In this document: positions 40,097 through 52,000 of the stretch, in pieces
Numbering within the stretch: the first letter of the stretch is position 1
Layout: each line of letters opens with the position of its first letter
Assembly: GCF_964204645.1 (NCBI RefSeq)
Contig: NC_134026.1
Span: forward strand, 21,718,650 to 21,782,649
Reading direction: 5' to 3'
Length of the DNA: 64,000 nucleotides
Origin: Tubulanus polymorphus
Taxonomy: Eukaryota > Nemertea > Palaeonemertea > Tubulaniformes > Tubulanidae
Translations under genes and position numbers: made by a program
The notes under the pieces: generated by a model
Database searches by the model: none
Told to the model about the DNA's origin: nothing
Seen by the model: the letters and a program-made list of their open reading frames with translations, nothing else

Positions 40097-43000
40097 ATGA
40101 AAATGATGATGATGAGTTTCGTAGCCTTACAAATATCATTATACACAATAATCGCTTTGAATTCGAAAAGAACTGATGCCGCTTTTGAGATTCCCAATTT
40201 GGACGATAAACACTTTGAAGTTGACGGAGATTTAGTTTTGGGCGTTTTATCGTGGATCCATTACAGCGACGAGAGAAACGGATGCTCCGAGAAAGCGTTT
40301 TTACCAACGGGAATCGCGTGGACTGAAATGTTTAAATTTGTCGTAAATGAAATAAACAATAATGCCACGATTTTACCAAATATAACGCTGGGATTGGACA
40401 TCTACGATGAATGTATGAGTACCCGAATCGCTGCCGGTCGAGCAATGCAACTACTGCACCGAGCTGGAACATTTCAGGATACCGCTTCAAATTTTATGTC
40501 ACGAAAGCACCTCGTCGGGGTTATTGGGGGTGTTTTTTCGTCAACGGCTGTCGCCATATCCAGGATCTTCACTCCGTTTGAACTACCGCAGTTAAGTATG
40601 TCGGCGACTTCGGCCGAACTCGATTCTCGATTTTATTTCCCGTATTTTCTACGCTTACCGCCGTCAGATGCCGCACAGACGATCGTCATCGTAGATCTCA
40701 TTCGATATTTTGGTTGGAAATATTTTGCAATTCTCTATCGCGACGACAGTTACGGAATCAACGCCATGCAGATGATCGTGCATCTTACGCGAAAATTACC
40801 GGCCGTTTGTGTCGCTTATAGTAAAGCAATAAGCGACGACAACATCGCAGAAGACACGAGGACGATTGTAAAACAATTAATCAAAGACGGAAGAGTCCGA
40901 GTCGTCGTTACATTTCTATATTCGACGGCCGCATCTGGTTTATTAAGAGCTGTTAATGACATAACAAAGACGAACTATTTCACTTTTATATTTAGCGATT
41001 CAATCGAACCGGCAGCGTTGGATGCCTTTGGAAATTCGCTCGGCGCATTACGTATAGGCGTAGAGTTTCAGTTTAAAGCCGAAGATTATTTCTTTGACAT
41101 CTACGAGAAATACACATACAAAAATCTGTCGACGAATAATCCTTGGAAACACCTGTATATGGAGCGAATTTTTAACTGCACGTGGGTACCATCAAAATTA
41201 TCAATGTGTCAGCAATTCGTGGACACACCGTTTATCAAAAGTCTAATGGGACGGTCGGTGTTCTTTACTTACAGTAGGGCACATGATACAGTTTTGACTT
41301 ACGCAATGGCCTTACATAAACTGATTGAAACGAAATGTCCAGATCTTTTTTCACATTTCAATAAAACGCTAGCAAAAATGTGCGTCACGACTAAACATTT
41401 GTTACCGTACCTATACAATGTTTCATTCGACGGCAAAACAGGTCACATTTTCTTTAATGATATAGGTAACGGAATGAAGCCTTATAACATAGACCAATGG
41501 CAGTTTACTGAAGGAAAATTTAAACTGGTTGAAATCGGAAATTATGACCTATCCACCAAAATGGTATCAATCAACAAACGCTTGGTAATGTGGTATAATT
41601 ACACGCGAAAAGGAACTGGTGGAAAGTTTTTGGTGATTCCCTCGAAAACACCGAAGTCGACGTGCAGCGACCCGTGCAAGCCAATCGAATACGTTCAAAC
41701 ATTGGAGTCAAAATGCTGCTGGGAATGCAATAGATGCCGGAACAACGAATACATCGACATGCACATCACGAAAGGAAACCCGTGCATAGCATGTCCGCTG
41801 TACATGTGGCCCAACCCTGATGACTCCAGGAGCTGCAGAAAACTATCTCCGCAATATCTAAACGTGGAGCACCCGATTGGAATCGGTTTGTGCTTCGCGG
41901 CTGTTGTTGGTATGATAATAACTTGTCTGGTGACAGGTATCTTGGTCAAATACCGCCGAAACCGACTGGTGAAAGCGTGCAGCCTGGCACTTAGTGTATG
42001 CACTTTAATGGGAATTCTCTCTAGTTTTCTGGTGGTGTGTTTACTGATGATAAGACCGGAACGATTTGTATGTTGGCTGCATCGGTTCGGTTTTGCCATC
42101 TCGTACACGGTCGTTTATACCCCTCTTCTGGTAAAGAGTACGCGCATGTATCGCATCTTTTGGGCTGGTAAACGCGGTATCTCGAAACTGAAATATATCA
42201 GCAACTTGTCACAAATGATCGTCACATCTATTGTATTAATACTGCAAGTAAGTAATCTCCACAATGCGCATTCTAGTTCAAATAGAATTAGCTAAGTTTT
42301 ATATAGAATGATTTCTAAAGCGAGACACTTTTGAATTACCAGGAAAAGGTTTAGATATCTTAAGCAATAATTGTGATTTGCGTGTAATTCAATAGGACTT
42401 CGAGGTATGAGTAATTGGAAAAGTAGGCTTTCAGATCAGAGGTCGAGAGGTCGAGACACCACTCATCACCACAAGTAATTTTTTTTCCTAATAAATGGGG
42501 GAGAATGAACACCAACCAGAAAACAATAATGTTAATGAAAATCAATATTATTGCCAATATTGTAAAAAATACATCGATAAATCCCAAAAATCACGACATG
42601 AAAAAACTGCAAATCATATAAAAAATGTAATAGATTTTGAAACACTAGATAATACAAATGAAAGAAAAGAACGATTAGATGATATGAATGTGGATGAAAT
42701 AAAATGTGAAGTTTGTGATGAATTTATAACAAAAAGGAATTATAATAGACATCTCGAAACAGCAAAACACCATCAAAATTTGAGTAATTATGTTTTAGGA
42801 AAAGATTATTTTGATGATAAACCTCAAAAAGTAAAAAAAAACAACTTCAAAAACTAAATCCATTTCAAATAAACCTTACATGGAAAATGTTAGAAATTAT
42901 ATTGATTCACTAGAAATAAAAGATACAATTGAAATTTTAGAAACATTACATAGTAAAATTGGTCCTGCAGCTATTATATTTAGATTTTTCAAAGGTACAA

Positions 43001-46000
43001 CAATAGAAGATTATAGTACATTTAATGAAATAATAGAAAAAATACTAGATTTGATAACAGATGTTGAATATCCAAAAATTAGTATCTCTGGGAAAGTAAG
43101 TTTTATGAAGTCAGAAGAAAAAATGGATTATAATATTCAAACACTCTCTGAAGAAATAATTTCAAAAACGCAAATAAAAGAGAAGTTAGAAAAAATATTT
43201 AATGAATTTAAACGTCATATTGAAGAAAGATATTTTGAGGGTTCTGGCTTAACATTGAATGAAATTATATATTTAGATTTAAATGTTTATAATACAAAAA
43301 GAAATAAAACATCAAAAAGTAATAAAATGTTTAAAAATGATTCAAACTTTACAACAGAAAAGGATATTAAAGCATCATCTTATATTAAATTACCATTTAC
43401 AACAAAAGCAGTAATAAATATTCAAAATGAAGATAATAAATGTTTTCTATGGTCAATTATTAGTTGCTTACATCCAACACAGGAAAATGTTTGTAGAATA
43501 ACATATTACCGGAAATATGAAACATTATATAAAATTGATCAATATCCAATAACTGTAAAAATGATTCCTAAAATAGAAATAGTTAATAATTTAAAAATAA
43601 ATGTATTCGAATTAATGCAATTACCAAAGACAAAAGGTGAAAATATTAAAGATTATACATTGGAAGCTTTATATTTAACAGAATATTATGATGATGAAAA
43701 TGCTATAGATTTGTTATATTATAAAAAAGATGAAAATGAACATTATATGTCGTTAAAACAAATTGATTTATTCTTTAGAACAGAAAGTGATCACCATAAT
43801 AAAATTTATCTATGTAGAAAATGTTTATCTAAATTTATGACTGAGAATACATTATTAAAACATAAAGAATTATGTGATAATAAAGATTTTTGTAAATTAA
43901 TAATGCCAACAGAAAAAGATTATAAATTGAAATTTACTAATCATAAATTTAAGAATATTGTTCCATTTGTAATTTATGGGGATTTTGAATCGTTGAATAA
44001 AGAATTAACTGATCAAGATAGAAAAGAAATATATAACAAAAAGCAATTATTAAAATCAATGGATAAAGGAAATGAATTAAATGAAGACACAATACAAGAC
44101 CCACCAATTCTAAATACAATCAAAAAAGTTCATCAAAGAGCTGCTGCTTATGGAATTTATATAAAATCAAATTATCCTGAATTATATGAAAGTCAATATA
44201 TTTCTTTTAGAGGTGAAGATGTAGTTAATGATTTTTGTAACAAAATGATTGAATTAGAAAGTGATTTTGCAAAATTATTAAACAAAAATGAAAGAATAGT
44301 TATGACAAAAGAAGATGAAATTGATTTTAATTATGCAACTCATTGTTGTTATTGTGAAAAACGTTTTTATTCATTTGATAAAAAAGTTAGAGATCATGAT
44401 CATTTAAATTCAAAATATCGTGGAGCTGCTCATGAAGATTGTAATTTACAAGCTAAAAAAGTAAATTTCGTTCCAATATTATTTCATAATTTATCAGGCT
44501 ATGATACCCATCTATTTATAAAACAATTATCGGGAAAATTGGGTGCATTTAATCAAGAAATAGAAGAATATAATGCTATGAATGATGTAAATGTAAGAAA
44601 ATATGATTTTAAACTATTAGCTAAAACATCTGAAAATTATATTTCATTTCAATTTGGTTGCATTAGATTTTTAGATTCTTATAGATTTCAAGTTCATTAG
44701 ACAATTTATCAAAAAGTTTAGTTGATAATGATTTTATAATAACTCGATATTATTATCAAAATGAACAAGATTTTAAATTATTGAGATATAAAGGTGCAAT
44801 TCCTTATTCATTTTATAAAACACACAATGATTTTAATGTAACAGAATTATTAAAAGATCAATTTTATGATCAATCAAAAGAGGAGTATGTGAAAGATGAA
44901 GTGTTTAATAGAACATTAAATATTTGGAACCATTTTAAGATGAAAAATCATGGTGAATTAGTTGATTTATATTTAAAATCAGATGTTATGATATTGGCTG
45001 ACATATTTGAAAAATTTAGAGAAGTTAATTTGAATCATTTTAATGTTGATCCTTGTTATTGCTACTCTAGTCCTGGTTTACCCTGGCAATGTGGTTTAAA
45101 ATATACAAATGTAGAATTAGATTTATTAAAAGAACCAGACATGGTTTTATTATTTGAAAAATCAATTAGAGGTGGAATTAGTGGTGTTATGGGAGATTGG
45201 TATTTTAAAGCAAATGATGAATATAAATTATTATATATTGACGCCAATAATTTATATGGGCAATGATGCAACCTCAACCACATAAAAATTTTATATTAAC
45301 AGAAGTTGAAAATGATGATAAAACTGATTGGGAAAGCGCAATTATGAGTTTAAAAGATGAAGCACCAATTGGTTATTTCTTTGTAGTTGATTTAGAATAT
45401 CCTGAAAATATAAAGTTTAAAACAAGAAACTTACCTTATTGCCCAGAACATTTAACTGTAGATGATAGTTATTTAAGTGAATACCAGAAGAAAATAAAAC
45501 CGAAAGATCATGTTTTACAGAAAAATTAATACTTACTCAAAATAATAAATACAATTATATCGTTCATTATAGAATGTTAAAATTTTATCTAAAACAAGGA
45601 ATGAAATTAAAGAAAGTACATAGATATATTGAATTTAATCAATCGAAGTGGTTAGAAAAATATTCTAATTTAACATCCATTTAACTGTGGATTTCCATTA
45701 ATAGCCAAAAATACGGACAGTTACATACTAAAAATCAAGACAAATGACATAACAAAAGACTTAAAAACATTAAAACATCATTTTGATTTTAGCAATTATC
45801 CCAAAGATCACGAACTATTTAGTAATGATAATAAAAAGATTCCTGGTAAATTTAAAGATGAATTAGGGGGTGATGAAATGATTGAAATTGTTGGGATAAG
45901 AAGTAAAATGTATAGTTATAGAACAAAAGATCATGAAGCTAAAAAGTTAAAAGGAATAACAAAACATGTGGTTGATAAACATATAGAATTTCAAGATTAT

Positions 46001-49000
46001 ATAAAGTGTTTATATAAATCAATTGTAATGAAACATAAAATGAATTGTTTAAAATCAGAAGATCATGAGATGTACATTAATGAAGTTGAAAAAACTAGTT
46101 TGAATCCATTTGATGATAAAAGGCATATTTCAGATGATGGTATAAAAACATTACCTTATGGCCATTAATCATTAATATTTCTATGAAATTGTTTCATTAT
46201 GAATAAATCATTATCTTCTGAATCATTAACTTCTGAATCATCATCTTCTAATTCTTCATCTTCTAAAAGTTCTATATTTTGTTCATTAATACATTCAATT
46301 AAATATCTATAACTTTCAATCATTAGATGTTCTTCATTTTCATCTGATTGTTTTTCTATAATTTCTTCAGGTTCTTCCATTTCATTTTTCTCATTTAAAT
46401 AACGTGTTATATTGTTCCACATTTCATCTCGCTCTCTTTGTTTCTTTTTGTTTGTTAATTCATCAAATTGAATTATAATATCTATGTTTAAATAATTTAC
46501 AATCTAATTTAAAAAGAATTCATAATTAATTGAATCTGTTATTCTATTTTCCAAATGATACATTAATATTTGTTTGAATATTTTTTTTATATTTTCCATA
46601 TCTTCTTCTGTTAATTTAGGTTTTTCATAATAACCATTAAATAATAAATATAAATACATTTTCTTTTGTTTTGTGTTAAATGTTGATGGAATAATTGTTT
46701 TTATAATATCTTTTTTAGTTATTTCACCATTTTTATTTTCTATCATTTTCATTTTTTCAAGCCATTGCATATATTCTGGTGTATGATCTTCTATAGAAAA
46801 TATTTTAAAAATTTCATCTAGATAATTTAATTTTGGTTCTATGAGAAAATCTCTAGTTTTTTCTTCACCCCATAAATTCCTTAGCTATTCACAATCAACA
46901 CAAAATTGCACAGGACCTTCTTGTCTTAAGGTCGCATAATAACATTGTGGGCATTTTTGTTTATAATTTCTTGGTAATAGATCTTCATTAAGCTCTTGGT
47001 ATTTACTTACGTTTTCTTTATGTTTTATTGTTCTATTATGTAGATTTGAATTACTTGCTGTAATAATCAATTTACAATATTTACAATAATATGTTTTTCT
47101 TGTTAATTCATTATATTGTTTTTCTAACTTTTCAACTGTTTCTTTATTATCTGGTCACGTTTTCTCATATTTCATTTTTTCTAATATTTTATTTTTTCTT
47201 TCATTGAATTCTTCTTCAAATTTATTAGAAATTTTATCCATATGTGCTTTACGAAATTGATGTTTCTCCCAATCTTCTATATTTTCAGGTCTATATTTTA
47301 TTCGACATTGCTCACAGAGATAATCTTTTATATTATCCTTATCATAGAATAAGAAAGGTCTTTTCCAAATAACTTCAGATTCAACTTCAACAGAATTACT
47401 ATTACTTTCATTACTATCAACATTAGCCGTTGCGCCATTAATTTTACACTTCTCTGAATGTTTTTTAACATAATTTCTTGAGAATAATTTATTACATTTT
47501 GGGCAGTTTAGTTTAGGGGGTTTATAATTTTCTTCATGTTTTTTCATATGTCGAGCCATATTACTTTTTCTTAGAAGTTCACCACTAATTTCACATGCTA
47601 TCTTCTCATCCATTTATTAGGGAAAAAAATTACTTGTGGTGATGAGTGGTAATTTTTTTTATGTTATAAATAATGGTAGAATTAAAAGAATACAGAATAT
47701 TTGTTGATTCTAGAAGACTTACAAATTATAAATCACATAATTTACTAGTTCAATTAGATAGAGAATTTAAGAATTGTGTTGATTTGAAATTAGTAGATAT
47801 AAGTTTATGTAACTCATTTTACAATATATCAGATAAAACTGATGAACATAGAAGCCTTTTTATTTTTGATAAACTTGGTAGTAAAATGTTTCAACTTATG
47901 ATTACACCAGGATTATATAATTTAGAAACATTAGCGCAAGAAATTAATAGAAAAGCTCGGATTGGATTAGGTAATGGTGATTCTAAATTTAATATTAAAT
48001 TCATAAAAAGTGAGAGCTCTAATAAAATTAAAGTAAAGTTTGATGATGAAAATATTAATCATAATGAAGAAGTGAATATTGCTTCATTTTCAAGAAGACA
48101 TGCTTACATGGTAAAAAAAAACCTTTTGCTAAACTGTTAGGAATTCCTCCAGATAAGCTTATTGTTGGAAACATATACGGTATATCAAATTTAATACCTT
48201 TTACACATTTTTATATTTATTGCAATTTAATTGATCCTACAAAAACATTTGAAGCAACTAAAAATATAACTTGTAATTCTAGTATACTAAATATTTTACC
48301 ATTAAAAATGTTAAACAATTTGGAACGCAAATAAATTATAATTTAGCTGAATGTGATTTTAAACCTTGTATTCCACATATCAATAATTTTAAATTAGAAA
48401 TAAGAAATCATAATGGTTATTCAATTGATTTGAATAACATTCCTGTGATATATGAATTAGTTATAAGATGTAGAGAGTAATTTTTTTATTATATAAATGA
48501 ATATAACTGTTGGACCGAGTATATGTTTTGGATTTGATTTTAAACGTGAGAAAGAAATGAAATTTAACATTAATGATGTAATTACACATATCAAAAATAT
48601 TGCATTTTCTAATGAAACAACATTTGAGTATGAAACAACAATAGATAAAGAAACTTTAAATGTAGAAAAGATTACTAATTTAATTAGAGAATCTTTAAGA
48701 TTTTATGAATTAGATGACGATTTTATCATTATTTCTAAAATGGAAAATACATTTAATACATATGAAGTTACTTTTACTCGAGATGAATATAATATATATA
48801 AAGTAAAATCTAATATGAAATATTGGCAGAATCAATTAAATTTTGCTGTTCATTGTGCAACAACTGGTTGTGGTGTAAGTTGGCATGAACACTTGAAAAA
48901 TTTGAAATATTCTGATTTAAAATTCATTCATACAATATTTAGATTTCACACATATTTTCAAATCAGAATAATATTAAATGAATTAGAATGCCCTTTACCT

Positions 49001-52000
49001 GGATCGAAATATTTTAAAGAATTGGATAATAATATTAATCTATCTATGTTTTATAATATGTAATGAATTTAATATAAATATTAATTCCGATTTTAGAGCG
49101 CATGGTAGATTACATGGTGTTGGTGAACAGTATGAAATAAAAAGAATTGATTATCTGCATAGAATTGGAGCTTATCATAATTATAGAATTGATAATAATA
49201 ATGGATGGATTAATTTTATTGAATCTTATAGTGAAGGATTTACAAAACCTGGTATACAAAGAATAAATCAATCAATTAGAACTTATTTGATATGTATTTT
49301 AGGTGCGCAAGTTGAAACAAGATCACCAATAGTTGGAAATAATAGTACTTCATTTGATGCGCAGAAACAATTTAAAATATTATTTGAAGATTCCATTCAT
49401 AATGATAAAAATAGATCGATTCCAGAAAACATTGTAAGATATCAAAATTATTTAGATAAATCTCATGTAAGACTAAATTATTGTATAGGTCCTAATCTAT
49501 TAATTATTTCTAATGATTTAGTATTAAAGATGGGAAATATAATTGGTTATAATAATCTAATTAAAACTGCAACAATAAATAATTCAATTGGATTAAATGA
49601 TATAAATAAAAAGATTATTACTACTCCAAAATTAATGGAAGGTGAAAAAAATATTCAATCAACAGAAACTAAAACTAAAAATATTAAATTGCATAATGAT
49701 TCTAAAATAAAAGATTACAATACATCAGAAAATATAAAAACTGATAATATTCAACATGATATAATTAAAACTGATAATGATAATAAATTCCATGAAAATA
49801 CTAAATTAGCTTTAACTTGTATAGGAATTGTTATAGGAGGAATATTATATTTTAAATTTTAATTTTTTTATTATATAAATGGATGTAGAAGGTGGAGAAG
49901 ATATTGGAATGGATAATTTTGATGAGCCTGGCATAACTGAAGAACAACAACCTGATTTTAGTGAAACAAGTTTTAATGATGGTAATGAGCCAGAATATAA
50001 TAATAATTTAAATATGCCTGATTATATTAAAAATGCAGAATCACAATTAAATCCTGAAAATTTAGACCCAGATTTAGTAAAACAAGATTTAGATAATTTA
50101 AACACAATACCTAAATTAAAACATATAATTGAAAATTCTGAATTTAACATAAATGATGAAGACGTTGGACCTTTAGCATATAAATTAAAATTTTTAGATA
50201 ATGGTAAATGGTATTATCATTTGAAAGGTGATTATTATATTGATATCACTTATAAAAATCAAAACAAAATATTAGCAGAATCAACTTTAGAAAAATTAGA
50301 ACCAGGTAGAATTAAAAGAATTAGTAATAGTAATGGTAATGTAATAACTGATGTTATAAAACAAGAATTAACTGTTAATGATATAGACGTGTTTAAACAA
50401 AGAATTAATGAGTTATTTGACAAAATCAAAAAGAACTCAGAAACAGATACAACTTCTGAACAGAATAAACTTCCAAAACTAGTAAACTTAAATCAAATAA
50501 AGTTCTAATTGAAAAACTTTTACCGAATGGATTAAATGATGCAACAGATCAAGAATTAGAAGATTTAAATAATATATTTTCTGTTGAAGCAATTATAGAA
50601 ATTAAAAGTATAAGACTTGCATCTGATAAAATTGCGCATGATAAAAGTATAAGAGATTTTAAAATTAGAACTTTAGAAAAAGAATTAACTGATAAAAATA
50701 AAGAAATAGAACAATTAAAGTCTGATTTAGATCATCAAGTAATTGATGAAATAGAATATAGGCAAAAAAAATTACGTTTAGAAAAAGAAAAAGATGATTT
50801 AGAATATAACATAGAATTACAAAAAGAAGTAATTAAATTATTATTAAAATCATATGATTATAATATTAATAGATTAAAAGTTATTTTTAAAGATTTATTT
50901 ATAAAACCAAATTCTGAAATATCATTGAAAGATAGAATAAAGTTATTATTTAAATTAGAAGGAATAACAATTCTTTCAATTCTAACAGCTGTAACTATGT
51001 TATTTACAACAATTGGTTTAGCAATATCAAATTCTTTGAAATCTACTCCTACTCCCAATAAACCGGATAAACCCCCGAATGATAATAATTCTATACAAGA
51101 TAAAGTTAAGGATGGTTTAAAGAAATTAGCAAAATATTTATGGGAACTATCTAAAAAATCTGCTGCAGCTTTACCAGGAATTATTGCATCAATTGTTGGT
51201 TTTATATTGAAATCTGCTTGGAATATTCTTAACTTTGCTGCTGAACATATTATTTTATTTTTAATTACAGTTGTAAGTGCTATCATTTTTGGGTTAGTGA
51301 ATATGATATCAAAAAGATATCAAGAAAAAATAATAAAAAATAAATAATTAATTTTTTTGTTAAATAAATGAGTGGGAGTTATATAAGTCCTTCTAAGATT
51401 TCTAGAATATCTAAGGCTATTAAAGCAGAAAGATCACATCATATAATTACACATAATCCTTCAAATATTAATCCCAATGAAACTTTATATGTTAGAATTC
51501 CTAGATTAACACAAAATACTTTTTATGTTCCAAATAGTATTTATTTATCAGCTGATATAAAAGTAACTGGTCATGATAATAATTATGTTGTTGATAATGT
51601 TGGGAGATATTTGATTAAAAAATTAACTATAAAGATTGGTCCAGAAACAGTTTTCTCATTAGATGATTATAATTTATTTATGCATTATAAAGATTTATGG
51701 TTAACTAAAGAAAATAGAAAAAATATGATATTTCAAGACATTCAATCGGAAAACCATAATAAATTAAGATCAGGAGCTAATGACGCAATAGTAACTCGTA
51801 CCGCAGATAATTTGATAAAAAAGATTTATGGAAGTAAATATCAAATTCCATTAGATTTTGAATTGATAAGTAATAATGCACCTTTATATAAATATGTAAT
51901 TCAAGAAGATATTATGTTTGAAATAACATTTGCTCCTGTAAATGAAATTGTATTGTCTAGAAATTGTATTTGTTAAAGACATGGGTTATAAATTATCGAA

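Noticed and set aside
41695-42108. 137-codon minus-strand frame
   Set aside because: It lies opposite the receptor's transmembrane exon and is a shadow of it.
42360-42587. Minus-strand frame crossing the Polinton left end
   Set aside because: It spans host, terminal repeat and polymerase start, so it cannot be a real gene.
46504-47157. Alternative genetic code or selenocysteine to explain in-frame TGA/TAG
   Set aside because: Both TGA and TAG occur and other genes use TAA, TAG and TGA normally as stops; decay is simpler.
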